This document shows, in pieces, positions 1-7,651 of a stretch of DNA of 54,551 bases. The notes beneath the pieces are model-generated. The model saw only the letters and a program-made list of their open reading frames with translations, was not told the origin of the DNA and ran no database searches. Made by a program: the position numbers and the translations under genes. Numbering within the stretch: the stretch's first letter is position 1; every line of letters begins with the position of its first letter. The stretch comes from Verrucomicrobia bacterium UBA1183 (lineage in GTDB: Bacteria; Verrucomicrobiota; Verrucomicrobiia; Opitutales; UBA9783), in the NCBI GenBank assembly GCA_002309885.1, contig DBYP01000006.1, positions 69,792 through 124,342 on the forward strand. The letters run 5' to 3'.

Positions 1-8
1 CAAGACGA

Positions 9-67
9 TTAATGTATAATATATTATACGTTAGGCCGTGTTACGGATAGTTTATTAATCATAAGGT
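9..67 (+). repeat. 59-bp repeat with AT-rich palindrome, copy 1
   Basis: This stretch matches 37030-37088 in inverted orientation with about 8 differences in 59 bases. It begins with a perfect palindrome, CGTATAATATATTATACG in its ideal form (one base changed here on the left arm). In both places it lies about 14 bases from a four-hairpin repeat in the same relative orientation, so the pair is probably one composite unit. Function unknown. Confidence 0.75.
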
Positions 68-80
68 GGACGTAGAGTGC

Positions 81-208
81 AAGGGAACTTTTTGGAAAAA
101 GCTTCCCTTGAACCCTCAAAAACTTTCATAATTTTGCAACAGTGTTGCAAAATGACGGGGTGCAGGGCCGCTGCCCTGCTTTGGGAGAGCTTTTACAAAA
201 ACTCGCCC
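81..208 (+). repeat. Four-hairpin intergenic repeat, modules A-B-C-D
   Basis: This is the first of about 17 copies in the window. Four modules, each close to palindromic, follow one another. A starts AAGGGAACTTTTT and ends GCTTCCCTT. B is TTTTGCAAC..GTTGCAAAA. C is GCAGGGCCGCTGCCCTGC. D is GGGAGAGCTTTTACAAAAGCTC..CCC. Linkers carry ACCCTCAAAAACTTTCATAA between A and B. Transcribed, each module would fold into a hairpin. The copy lies between the 59-bp repeat and the long duplicated element. No coding content. Confidence 0.9.
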
Positions 209-288
209 AAAAATTGCCTATTAAAATCCTCCCAAAGCCGCTTGGTTAGCGGATTTACAAAAAAATTCAAAATTTTTTAAAAAACTAC

Positions 289-317
289 TTGACAAACAAA
301 AATTAATAATGCATAAT
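289..317 (+). promoter_or_regulatory. Sigma-70 type promoter of the duplicated element, copy 1
   Basis: TTGACA at 289-294, 17-base spacer, CATAAT at 312-317. The identical arrangement is at 44859-44887. Expected transcription start is near 324. A short hairpin CCGC..GCGG at 237-251 and AT-rich DNA precede it in both copies. Confidence 0.75.
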
Positions 318-764
318 ATGGCACGCTGTAAATTAATGGGCACTTGTTTGTGGAGTTGTTTTGGTGATTTTGGGCGTAAAAGTCGCTTGGGGAGCGGGAT
401 TCTTGGACAAGTTTTCGGGGACTTGTTAGGAATTCGCAACGCGGTTCGCGGATACCAACGAGAGCGTGTTTGTAGGGGGAAGCACAGGCACTTCGGATGG
501 TATAATGATGTTCTCAAACGAGTTTGTGGGGGTTCGTTGGAGATTCGCAAGGCGGTTTGCAGGTGTTGGTTCAGGTGCGTTAGCAAGGTCGTAAAGCGTA
601 GGCGGTTGTGGTGGTATGAGGTTGTTCTTAAGTTCAGCAGCGGATGGACGTAGGCGGACGCTGTAAAAAAGCGCGTTGTGTGAGCTATTAAGGCAGAATG
701 TTGATGCCGGTTTTCTGCGGAGAAGCGGCAATGGCGGAGCTTTGATGTCAACACAAGCGCAAGT

Positions 765-776
765 TGTTCTTTGACA
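765..776 (+). promoter_or_regulatory. boxA-like antitermination motif, copy 1
   Basis: TGTTCTTTGACA resembles the boxA site of rRNA leaders (E. coli TGCTCTTTAACA), where the Nus factors bind RNA. It lies at the 3' end of the duplicated element and is unchanged in copy 2 (45440-45451). No rRNA gene follows. The match is by eye. Confidence 0.4.
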
Positions 777-817
777 GTTTTTTAAAGGCGTGGAAGGTGA
801 GATAGAGCGTAAAGCCT

Positions 818-965
818 AAGGGAACTTTTTGGGAAAAGCTTCCCTTGGACCCTCAAAAACTTTCATAATTTTGCAACGTCGTTGCAAAATGACGGGGGTG
901 TAGGGCCGCTGCCCTGCTTTTGAGGGGAGTTTGGGAGAGCTTTTTTCAAAAAGTTACCTTACAAC
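818..965 (+). repeat. Four-hairpin repeat, A-B-C and a D/A hybrid end
   Basis: Directly follows the duplicated element. Module A carries the variant TTTTTGGGAAAAG, shared only with the repeat at 45492 that follows copy 2, so repeat and element were copied together. The last module begins like D (GGGAGAGC) and ends like A (AAAAAGTTACCTT), which suggests recombination between modules. Confidence 0.85.
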
Positions 966-1018
966 TTACCTTTTGTAGCAGCGCACATTAGCACACATCA
1001 GCGGGATGTTTTTCGGCG

Positions 1019-1111
1019 ATGGAGTATTTTGTAAACCGAGAAAATTTGCAAAATTTTTATGAGAAAACGACTTTGGGTGAAATTTTAAAAGCTGCGGGAT
1101 TTTTCAAGTAA
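1019..1111 (+). other. Possible micro-ORF or gene remnant, 30 codons
   Basis: Between two repeats lies an ATG-started frame of 30 codons with ordinary amino-acid composition (begins MEYFVNRENL, ends GEILKAAGFFK). It has no clear ribosome binding site. It may be the 3' end of a lost gene. A TATAAT at 1150-1155 followed seven bases later by ATG (1163) opens another frame that runs straight into the next repeat, also looking like a truncated gene start. The rest of 966-1187 shows nothing I can identify. Confidence 0.2.
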
Positions 1112-1187
1112 AACATCGGCTCAAATGCCTGAAATTTTCTGCTGAGACGTATAATTAATGCCATGCAAGCGTTGTTTGGCAAAGCGC

Positions 1188-1330
1188 AAGGGAACTTTTT
1201 GAAAAAAGCTTCCCTTGGACCCTCAAAAACTTTTCATAATTTTGCAACCATGTTGCAAAATGACGGGGGTGCAGGGCCGCTGCCCTGCTTTTAAGAGGGG
1301 TGGGGAGAGTTTTTACAAAAGCTCTCCCAA
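1188..1330 (+). repeat. Four-hairpin repeat, A-B-C-D
   Basis: Complete canonical copy. It sits downstream of the ferritin gene, which is transcribed towards it, and could act as its terminator. Confidence 0.9.
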
Positions 1331-1388
1331 AGCTCAAATTTTGCAATTTTATTGCAGAAACCCACGGATGCGCTCCGTGAGTATCTAT

Positions 1389-1880
1389 CTATGCACGTTT
1401 TTTCGCTTCGTGGTCCAGCATAAGCAAGGAGCCTTCGCAATCTTTGGCAGCGGTTAGAAGCGCGATATAATCTTGGCAATTCTTCTCTTCTTCGGTTTGC
1501 TCATTGATGTACCAATGAAGGAAGGTTTGCGTTGGATAATCGTTGTTCTTTACCGCCAGGGCATAGACACCATGGATATGCTTCGTGTTTTCGATTTCCA
1601 GCTCGTAAGCAATTTTAAAAGCTTCCAAGGGGGTTGTGATGTCGTATTGCGGAATTTCTATATTCGTTAAACGAACGCTACCTTGACGCTCTTCGATATA
1701 ATCGTAAAGCTTCTTAGCATGTTCCAGCTCTTCCTCGTACTGTTTCCGCATCCAATTTTCAAAACCCGCATAATGAGTTTTCCCCAGTGCGGTTGCCAAG
1801 CTCAAATAGGCAAAAGCGGATTTGAACTCATAGTAAATTTGTTCATTGAGAACGTTCTCTATTACTTTATCGATTTGCAT
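1389..1880 (-). CDS. ftnA: Ferritin, non-heme iron storage protein
   Basis: Bacterial ferritins form 24-subunit cages that oxidise Fe(II) and store it as a ferric mineral in the cytoplasm. The 163-residue product has the usual family length and a single four-helix domain. Likely ferroxidase-centre residues, by alignment with E. coli FtnA, are Glu18, Glu51, His54 (motif EEELEHAKKLYD), Glu95, Gln128 and Glu131. There is no haem-binding Met typical of bacterioferritin, so FtnA type is preferred. The start is the ATG at 1880, placed 8 bases behind a -10 box, implying a leaderless mRNA. It is monocistronic; its 3' end faces a four-hairpin repeat. Confidence 0.93.
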   Translation of the reverse strand: MQIDKVIENVLNEQIYYEFKSAFAYLSLATALGKTHYAGFENWMRKQYEEELEHAKKLYDYIEERQGSVRLTNIEIPQYDITTPLEAFKIAYELEIENTKHIHGVYALAVKNNDYPTQTFLHWYINEQTEEEKNCQDYIALLTAAKDCEGSLLMLDHEAKKRA

Positions 1881-1888
1881 AGGCCCAC

Positions 1889-1917
1889 ATTATCGACCTT
1901 TTAAGGAAACATTACAA
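1889..1917 (-). promoter_or_regulatory. Promoter of ferritin gene, leaderless type
   Basis: On the minus strand TTGTAA, 17-base spacer, GATAAT, then 8 bases to the ATG. No Shine-Dalgarno fits in that gap. Confidence 0.55.
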
Positions 1918-1936
1918 CGAAATTACTAAAAAATTT

Positions 1937-1965
1937 TTGACGTTCCCAAATAAAGTGTCACAATA
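1937..1965 (+). promoter_or_regulatory. Promoter of fabV, leaderless type
   Basis: TTGACG at 1937-1942, 17-base spacer, ACAATA at 1960-1965, then 7 bases to the ATG at 1973. The -10 is weak, the -35 strong. Confidence 0.45.
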
Positions 1966-1972
1966 GGGCCAT

Positions 1973-3166
1973 ATGATTATAAAACCAAGAGTTCGTGGAT
2001 TTATATGTATTACGGCGCATCCAGATGGTTGTGCGGCTCATGTACAAGAGCAAGCGAATTATGTCCTTTCACAAGGTGCGCTAGGACATGCCCCCAAACG
2101 TGTCCTTATACTGGGTGCCTCAACAGGTTACGGATTGGCAAGCCGAATCGTTAGCACCGTAGGCTGCAAAGCGGAAACCTTTGGTGTTTTCTTTGAACGT
2201 CCGGGAGATGAGGATAAACCTGCCTCTCCGGGTTGGTACAACACGGTCGCACTTGAAAAAATTGCCGATGCATCGGGCACAAAGTTCTATTCCATGAACG
2301 GCGATGCTTTTTCAGCAGAATTCAAGACCAAAGTTGTAAAAGCGTTGCGCGAAACCTTGGGAACGGTTGACTGCGTCATTTACAGTTTGGCAGCCCCCCG
2401 TCGCACGGATAAAGACGGCAACATGTACAAGTCGGTACTGAAGCCCGTTGGAAGTGCTTTCACAAGTAAGACCGTCAATACCGATAAAGCTGAAGTCTTT
2501 GAAACAACGCTCGAACCGGCCACCGAAGAAGATATCTTCAACACGGTCAAGGTTATGGGGGGCGAGGACTGGGAAGAGTGGATCCGTCTTTTGGCACAAG
2601 AGAATTTGCTGGAAAAGCACGCGACGACCATCGCTTATTCCTACATCGGCCCTGAAGTTACGTGGCCTATCTACAAATCCGGAACCATCGGTCAAGCGAA
2701 AGCACATTTGATGAAGACCGCAGAAGCATTGAATGCATTTTTGAAGGAAAAAGTGGATGGACATGCGTTGATTTCCGTTAACAAAGCCGTAGTGACCCAG
2801 GCCAGTTCAGCGATTCCTGTCGTTCCGCTCTACAATTCCGTTCTTTTCAAGATCATGAAGGCAAAAGGGCTCCACGAGGATTGCATACAACAGATCTATC
2901 GTCTATTTGCAGGTCTATTTGAAAACGCGCCTCTGAAACGTGAAGGCGATATCTGCGTTCGCTTGGATGATCGTGAATTGTTGCCGGAGGTTCAAAACGA
3001 AGTCAAGGACGTTTGGGCTAAGATAAACACAGAAAATCTGCGTTCGTTGAGCGATTTCGATGGCTACCAGAAGAATTTTCTACAGCTATTCGGTTTCGAA
3101 TGCGATTCTATAAATTATGATGCGGACACGGCTCATCTTCGTCCGATGAAGCATCTTTTGGATTGA
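1973..3166 (+). CDS. fabV: Enoyl-[acyl-carrier-protein] reductase (NADH), FabV
   Basis: Catalyses the last step of each fatty-acid elongation cycle, reducing the trans-2-enoyl thioester with NADH. FabV enzymes are about 400 residues, longer than FabI; this one has 397. The N-terminus (IIKPRVRGFI, then AHPDGC) is typical. The nucleotide-binding loop GASTGYGLASR is at about 48-58. The FabV catalytic pair Tyr-X8-Lys is Tyr234 and Lys243 (PIYKSGTIGQAK). FabV is known as the triclosan-tolerant class. It overlaps the next gene by one base (TGATG), so the two are probably co-transcribed. fabH and plsX of the same pathway lie 31 kb away. Confidence 0.96.
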   Translation: MIIKPRVRGFICITAHPDGCAAHVQEQANYVLSQGALGHAPKRVLILGASTGYGLASRIVSTVGCKAETFGVFFERPGDEDKPASPGWYNTVALEKIADASGTKFYSMNGDAFSAEFKTKVVKALRETLGTVDCVIYSLAAPRRTDKDGNMYKSVLKPVGSAFTSKTVNTDKAEVFETTLEPATEEDIFNTVKVMGGEDWEEWIRLLAQENLLEKHATTIAYSYIGPEVTWPIYKSGTIGQAKAHLMKTAEALNAFLKEKVDGHALISVNKAVVTQASSAIPVVPLYNSVLFKIMKAKGLHEDCIQQIYRLFAGLFENAPLKREGDICVRLDDRELLPEVQNEVKDVWAKINTENLRSLSDFDGYQKNFLQLFGFECDSINYDADTAHLRPMKHLLD

Positions 3167-4014
3167 TGTCGATTACCGTTAAACAGCTGTTTTCAGATTT
3201 GCTTCAAGCACGGAAGGCTTTGGGAGAGGAAGGTGCTCCCATTTCCTCAGAAACGCTGTCGACCTTTGTAAAAAATCTGCAAATGGTAGAAAAAAACAAT
3301 AAACATGCGCCATTGGCGGAGGAAAGCCCTACGAACTCAATGGCTTCATCCGCGGCAAAATCCTCCCCTACCCCTTCGGTTGTTTTACCGGGGGGAAGCA
3401 AGCAGGAGCAATGGGCTTGGTTGAAAAACAAGGTCTTAACCTGCCCGCACTGCTTATCGCACCTGTATCCCGGTAAAAAACTGGTATTTGGAAGCGGCAA
3501 TCTCGACGCTGAGATTTTCTTCTGCGGAGAAGCTCCCGGCGCGGACGAGGAGGAACAAGGCGAAGTGTTTGTGGGGCGTGCGGGTCAGTTGTTGACAAAG
3601 ATCATCGAAGCCATGGGCGTAAAACGTTCCGATGTTTATATTGGAAATATTATGAATTGGCGTCCGGAGACCCCGAATCACATTGGGAATCGTCCGCCAA
3701 CCCAGGAAGAAATGCAGTTTTGCTTACCTTATCTCAAGGGGCAAGTGGAAATCGTTAAGCCTAAGGTTATCGTTGCTTTAGGAGCCACCGCCGTTAGCGG
3801 CCTTTTGGGAGCGGATTCCCAGCGTCGCATGCGGGATTGCCGCGGAAATTGGTTCGAATTCAACGGAACGCCATTGATGGTTACCTATCACCCCTCTTAT
3901 TTACTGAGAAACGCGACCAATGCCGCTAAGCGTATCGTTTGGGAAGATATGTTGCAGGTCATGAAATTTTTAAATATGCCTATCACAGAAAGACAAAAAA
4001 ATTATTTTTTATAA
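3166..4014 (+). CDS. Uracil-DNA glycosylase, family-4-like
   Basis: Removes uracil from DNA to start base-excision repair. The 282-residue product has a 75-residue Ser/Pro/Ala-rich N-terminal extension, then the family signature: CPHC (93-96), GEAPGADEEEQG with FVGRAGQLL (121-143) and YHPSYLLRN (241-249). Family 4 enzymes bind a 4Fe-4S cluster through four cysteines. Here Cys93, Cys96 and Cys186 are present, but the third ligand, usually in a KCRPP motif, is Trp165 (NWRPE). I recall similar WRP variants in other bacteria; whether a cluster is still bound is open. The ATG at 3166 overlaps the fabV stop; a TTG at 3163 is an alternative. Confidence 0.88.
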   Translation: MSITVKQLFSDLLQARKALGEEGAPISSETLSTFVKNLQMVEKNNKHAPLAEESPTNSMASSAAKSSPTPSVVLPGGSKQEQWAWLKNKVLTCPHCLSHLYPGKKLVFGSGNLDAEIFFCGEAPGADEEEQGEVFVGRAGQLLTKIIEAMGVKRSDVYIGNIMNWRPETPNHIGNRPPTQEEMQFCLPYLKGQVEIVKPKVIVALGATAVSGLLGADSQRRMRDCRGNWFEFNGTPLMVTYHPSYLLRNATNAAKRIVWEDMLQVMKFLNMPITERQKNYFL

Positions 4015-4073
4015 AAAATCTCTAAATTATTCTAGAAATATGCCGTTTTATTTGTCTAGATGGAGATATTATT

Positions 4074-4775
4074 ATGGATATAAAAACACTGGGTTCTTTT
4101 TTGCATACGTTGGATACGGATGGGCACTTGCTGGATCTCATGCCACGCAAGATTGTTTGGCTTAGCGGAGCTCCCGGCGCAGGGAAAGGCACCAACGAAC
4201 GGTATATTATTGAATATGGGCATCTATATCCAAGCCCATTGGTTGCAAGCAGCTTATTAAACAGCCCAGAAATGCGAGAAAAGATCAATCGCGGTATGTT
4301 GCTGGATGATGGGACCGTTATTTCTTCCGTTTTCAGTGGATTACAGGATCCGATTTATCAAGATGGTGTTGTCGTTGACGGCTATCCCAGAACCGAAGGG
4401 CAGGCCTACAGCATTTATTGGCTTTATCAACAGCTTGAAAATTATGGAGCTCGGCCGCAATTTTCGGTTCTTGTTTTAACATTGGATGAGGAAGAAAGCG
4501 TACGTCGTCAATTATATCGCGGACAGCGCGCTCAAGAATACAACAAACGTATTCAAAAAAGCGGTCAGGGAGTTTTAAAAGAAGTGCGCCCAACCGATTT
4601 GGATCCGGAGATTGCACGAAAACGCTATCGTGTCTTTATGGAACAAACTTACACCGCCTTGCAAACGCTTCGAGGGAAATTGCCCTTCATCGCCATCGAC
4701 GGCAATGGTAGCCTGCAAGAAGTCAAAGAGAAGGTCTTGTCGGCGGTTCAAATACTCAAAATAAATGAAGATTAG
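4074..4775 (+). CDS. Adenylate kinase-like nucleoside monophosphate kinase
   Basis: Transfers a phosphate from ATP to a nucleoside monophosphate, most likely AMP. The 233-residue protein has a 30-residue N-terminal extension before the P-loop SGAPGAGKGT (31-40). The NMP-binding segment and DGYPRTEGQ (102-110, DGFPRT in typical adenylate kinases) follow. The LID region is short and lacks zinc cysteines. It is diverged enough that it may be a second paralogue rather than the housekeeping enzyme. TGGAGAT about 10 bases upstream of the ATG is a good ribosome binding site. Its 3' end overlaps the following lipoprotein gene by 11 bases. Confidence 0.82.
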   Translation: MDIKTLGSFLHTLDTDGHLLDLMPRKIVWLSGAPGAGKGTNERYIIEYGHLYPSPLVASSLLNSPEMREKINRGMLLDDGTVISSVFSGLQDPIYQDGVVVDGYPRTEGQAYSIYWLYQQLENYGARPQFSVLVLTLDEEESVRRQLYRGQRAQEYNKRIQKSGQGVLKEVRPTDLDPEIARKRYRVFMEQTYTALQTLRGKLPFIAIDGNGSLQEVKEKVLSAVQILKINED

Positions 4776-6378
4776 AAAGTCGATTACTCTTGTTCTTTGT
4801 CTTTTATTATCGGCTTGCGGACGCCAAGCTATTAAAGAAGCGGATACAGCGCGTCAAAAAGGATGGCTACTGGTTGGGATAGGCCCCGATCCGGAAGGTT
4901 TGGATCCGCAATGTGTTTCTGGAGTAACCGAACAAAACGTTTTGCGCTCGCTGTTCGAAGGTTTGGTAAAGCCCGATCCTAAGACCTCCGAACCCCGTCC
5001 GGGCGTAGCAACCTCGTGGGACATCAGCGACGATGGGCTAACTTACCGCTTTTTTTTAAGATCGGAAGCGCGTTGGAGCAACGGCGAACCGCTTACAGCC
5101 AACGATTTTGTTTTCTCTTTTCAACGTTTATTGACGCAAGAAATCGGCTCACCGGGCGCTCATTCTTTCTTTTTTATCAAAAATGCACTGCCCTTCTATA
5201 ACAAGCAAATCGCCTTCGAATACGTGGGCGTAAAAGCTTTAAGTGACCATGAATTGGAATTTGAGCTGGAACAACCCACTTCTTTTTTCCTTTCTTTGTT
5301 GATGATGCCTGCAGCGTATCCGCTTCATCGGTCTACGTTAAGAGCTTGCCATGGTGAATTTACCCGCGATCCCTTATGGACACAACCGCAACATTTCGTA
5401 TCTAATGGCGCTTTTAAGCTGAAGAATTGGCATGCCGGTAAGAACATCGAAGTTGTAAAAAATGAGCATTACTGGGATAAAGAAAACGTTGCGCTTTCGG
5501 GCATAAAATTCCTGCCTATCAGTGATGTTGCAACCGAAGAACGTGCCTTCCGAAGCGGTCAGCTCCATATTACCGAAAACGTACCTTACACGAAAATAAG
5601 AGCTTATCATGAACAAACGTTGTCTCCTTTAAAGATACATCCTTACTTGGGCACATTTTATTACATTTTTAACACAAAAGTAAAGCCGTTGGACGACGTT
5701 CGGGTACGTAAAGCGCTCAATCTGGCATTGCATCGCGACGAACTGATGGGATGCGATCTGTTCCAAATCAAGCATAAATCCACATTCCAATTGGTCCCAG
5801 AAGGTTGTCAAAATTTCCACTGTATAAATCCTATCCGAGAGAATGCCGATGAAGCGCGCCGACTTTTGGCAGAAGCGGGGTATCCCAACGGACAAAACTT
5901 CCCCAAATTAACGCTCATTTTTAATACGGCTCAAGGGCAAACGTACTTAGCCTCCGCGATACAAGAAATGTGGAAAAAAGAGCTCAACATCGACATTGAG
6001 TTGGTAAATATCGAATGGAAAGTTTACTTGCAACGCCGTCGAGAAAAAGATTTCGAAATCGCTCGTGGCGGTTGGGTAGGCGATTATAACGACCCCACAA
6101 CGTTTTTAGACTTATGGATCGAAACCAACCCCAACAATTTCACCTATTGGCACGAAGGCAAGTTCGAAAAGTATCTACGTAAAGCCTCAAAAGAAATGAC
6201 TCCGTTTAAGCGGATACATTACCTTGAGAAAGCCGAAGCGTTATTGCTGGACGAAGCCCCTCTTTTGCCCATACACGCGAGCGCCACATCGCATCTGATC
6301 GACAACAAAGTGCAAGGCTGGTATCCCAATTTGCTCGATTGGCACCCTTACGAATGTATAAGTTTTTCTGAAGAGTAA
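4765..6378 (+). CDS. oppA: Oligopeptide ABC transporter substrate-binding lipoprotein
   Basis: Captures peptides in the periplasm for an Opp/Dpp-type ABC importer. The 537-residue protein is normal for family 5 solute-binding proteins. A lipoprotein signal (MKIRKSITLVLCLLLSAC) puts the acylated cysteine at residue 18. The body has family features such as a GLDPQ segment near the N-terminus, LFEGLV, an FSFQRLL helix and PIHASATS near the C-terminus. It overlaps the kinase gene by 11 bases, an odd partner, so the pair is probably co-transcribed by accident of order. The permeases are not in this window; an OppD-like ATPase is encoded at 52103-52930. Confidence 0.92.
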   Translation: MKIRKSITLVLCLLLSACGRQAIKEADTARQKGWLLVGIGPDPEGLDPQCVSGVTEQNVLRSLFEGLVKPDPKTSEPRPGVATSWDISDDGLTYRFFLRSEARWSNGEPLTANDFVFSFQRLLTQEIGSPGAHSFFFIKNALPFYNKQIAFEYVGVKALSDHELEFELEQPTSFFLSLLMMPAAYPLHRSTLRACHGEFTRDPLWTQPQHFVSNGAFKLKNWHAGKNIEVVKNEHYWDKENVALSGIKFLPISDVATEERAFRSGQLHITENVPYTKIRAYHEQTLSPLKIHPYLGTFYYIFNTKVKPLDDVRVRKALNLALHRDELMGCDLFQIKHKSTFQLVPEGCQNFHCINPIRENADEARRLLAEAGYPNGQNFPKLTLIFNTAQGQTYLASAIQEMWKKELNIDIELVNIEWKVYLQRRREKDFEIARGGWVGDYNDPTTFLDLWIETNPNNFTYWHEGKFEKYLRKASKEMTPFKRIHYLEKAEALLLDEAPLLPIHASATSHLIDNKVQGWYPNLLDWHPYECISFSEE

Positions 6379-6387
6379 AATCTGAGT

Positions 6388-6527
6388 AAGGGAGTTTTTT
6401 GAAAAAAGCTTCCTTTGAACCTTCAAGAACTTTCATAATCTTGCAACAATATCGCAAAACAAGTGGGGGAAGGCCTTCTCCTCGCTTTTGAGAGAATTTG
6501 AGAGATTTTTTACAAAAAACGCCTCAA
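6388..6527 (+). repeat. Four-hairpin repeat, degenerate A-B-C-D
   Basis: Lies between the convergent oppA and flhF ends. Modules B and C are eroded (TTGCAACAATATCGCAAAA, then GGGGGAAGGCCTTCTCCTCG, which keeps a partial hairpin), so this is an older copy. Confidence 0.75.
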
Positions 6528-6548
6528 TAAAAAGCACTTATCGGCACT

Positions 6549-7586
6549 CTACAACAACGAGAGCGACTTATCGATCAAGAACGAGAACATCTGCGAGGTG
6601 TAATCCGAGGTTAGGTTCTGACCGTAAGAGAAGAAATAAGGCGTCAAACCACCTTTGAGAATGTACTTCCAGAGCTTAACCGCATTGATAGTTTCATCCA
6701 GGTGTGTAAAAACGCAATGGGTCGCATTCAAACGCGCTGCCTGCTCAAAGCACAAATCCAAAAATGAAGTATCATACAGCGCATTTAACACCAACACACG
6801 CGTCGTTATACCTTGCTGATTCAGTTTGCAATTGAGCTGCGAAATTTCTTCCGGCTGATCGAAATCGATGCCTTCACAATCATAGAAGCACCGTTGTTGT
6901 GGCAGTACTTCCGGGATTTCCTGCATCCCTTCTTGATAAAACGGAATGTTTAAAATCTCGCAAAAAACACCCAACGCTTCCTGACCTTTTGGCTGATCAC
7001 CATTCAATTGGATTACGCACGGCTGTTGCCTATCGATAAAGACTTCCTGTGCCAGCAATTTGCACAATGAAAGCGTCTTTCCTACCCCTGCAGGCCCCAT
7101 AAACACAACGCGATCCGTGACTGGATGGAAATTGAGCTGATTGTAGGAATTCTGCAGATATTGCAGGAATAAATTCAAATTTTGTTGCCACGTATTGTTT
7201 TTAGCAGGCGCACCATTCTTGGCAAAAAAATCCTGAATTAAGAGCGGATCGAAGCCCGATTTTACCAACAAACTTTGCAATTCCATCTTCGGCAATGGCA
7301 CATCGCCCTTTTTGGTGTTCTGACCTGCAGTATAAGCTTTTTCTAGAACTGCTGCTGGAACCGCTGGCTTGGTAGGTACCGCTGCCACTTTCTTTTCTTC
7401 CGGCTTTTTATCTGAAACAGAAACGATAATTTCCAACTTCGGCTTCTTCAAAAATCGCGCCAGCCCCCTACCCTCCACTTGCTTTACGGATAAAACCTTC
7501 GCACGATCGTCAAAATTCTTCTTCAAAACACGAACCGCTTCATCGGCTGAACTAACGGTAATCTTGTATTTTTTTTCGGTGCCCAT
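6549..7586 (-). CDS. flhF: FlhF-like SRP-type GTPase, degenerate nucleotide motifs
   Basis: FlhF is a membrane-associated GTPase of the SRP family that sets flagellar position and number. The 345-residue product has an N-terminal basic domain (about 1-60), a Lys/Pro/Ala linker (60-100) and a C-terminal NG-like domain. The P-loop GPAGVGKT (164-171) and the closing SYGQNLTSD (320-328, like SNGQxVPxD of FlhF) support the assignment. Other GTPase motifs are changed: DTYR-type G2 is absent, the DTAG Walker B is YDCEG (235-239), and the TKxD G4 motif is THLDE (294-298). Nucleotide hydrolysis is therefore doubtful. It stands alone, 10 kb from the flagellar operon, with its own promoter. Confidence 0.72.
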   Translation of the reverse strand: MGTEKKYKITVSSADEAVRVLKKNFDDRAKVLSVKQVEGRGLARFLKKPKLEIIVSVSDKKPEEKKVAAVPTKPAVPAAVLEKAYTAGQNTKKGDVPLPKMELQSLLVKSGFDPLLIQDFFAKNGAPAKNNTWQQNLNLFLQYLQNSYNQLNFHPVTDRVVFMGPAGVGKTLSLCKLLAQEVFIDRQQPCVIQLNGDQPKGQEALGVFCEILNIPFYQEGMQEIPEVLPQQRCFYDCEGIDFDQPEEISQLNCKLNQQGITTRVLVLNALYDTSFLDLCFEQAARLNATHCVFTHLDETINAVKLWKYILKGGLTPYFFSYGQNLTSDYTSQMFSFLIDKSLSLL

Positions 7587-7594
7587 ACTTCTTA

Positions 7595-7622
7595 ATTATA
7601 AAGATTCTCTTCGTTAGAGCAA
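7595..7622 (-). promoter_or_regulatory. Promoter of flhF-like gene, leaderless type
   Basis: On the minus strand TTGCTC, 16-base spacer, consensus TATAAT (7595-7600), then 8 bases to the ATG. Confidence 0.6.
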
Positions 7623-7651
7623 GCAAAAGAAATTACAGTAGATAACTTTCG

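Larger units (their letters stand above)
215..815 (+). ncRNA. Long duplicated element, copy 1: candidate structured RNA
   Basis: The sequence recurs at 44786-45489 with near-identity at both ends and diverged tandem units inside. It contains a promoter at 289-317, two units of about 105 bases (roughly 405-515 and 515-625), a conserved hairpin at 706-729 (GCCG..TTCT-GCGG-AGAA..CGGC) and a boxA-like motif TGTTCTTTGACA at 765-776. A 114-codon frame is open at 309-653, but both of its first ATGs (309 and 318) lie within or right behind the -10 box, so the transcript should begin after them, and no ribosome binding site precedes the next ATG. I therefore favour an RNA gene over a protein gene. I recognise no known RNA family. 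A small basic, Cys/Trp/Arg-rich repeat protein remains the alternative. Confidence 0.5.

Noticed and set aside
309..653. 114-codon plus-strand frame as a protein gene starting at ATG 309
   Set aside because: ATG 309 overlaps the -10 box and ATG 318 directly follows it, so neither should be in the transcript. Kept only as an alternative under the RNA feature.
221..754. 177-codon minus-strand frame and overlapping frames across the duplicated element
   Set aside because: No promoter or ribosome site on that strand, and the equivalent frame in copy 2 is broken differently; it reflects the G/T-rich composition of the element.
215..815. Known structured RNAs (6S, tmRNA, RNase P, rRNA fragment)
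   Set aside because: No tag-peptide and CCA-ended tRNA-like domain, no P-RNA core motifs, and no 16S start sequence after the boxA; length and repeats do not fit 6S RNA.
81..1330. CRISPR-like array in the spaced repeats of the first 1.4 kb
   Set aside because: Units are 120-150 bp, modular, irregularly spaced and dispersed through the window; no cas genes.
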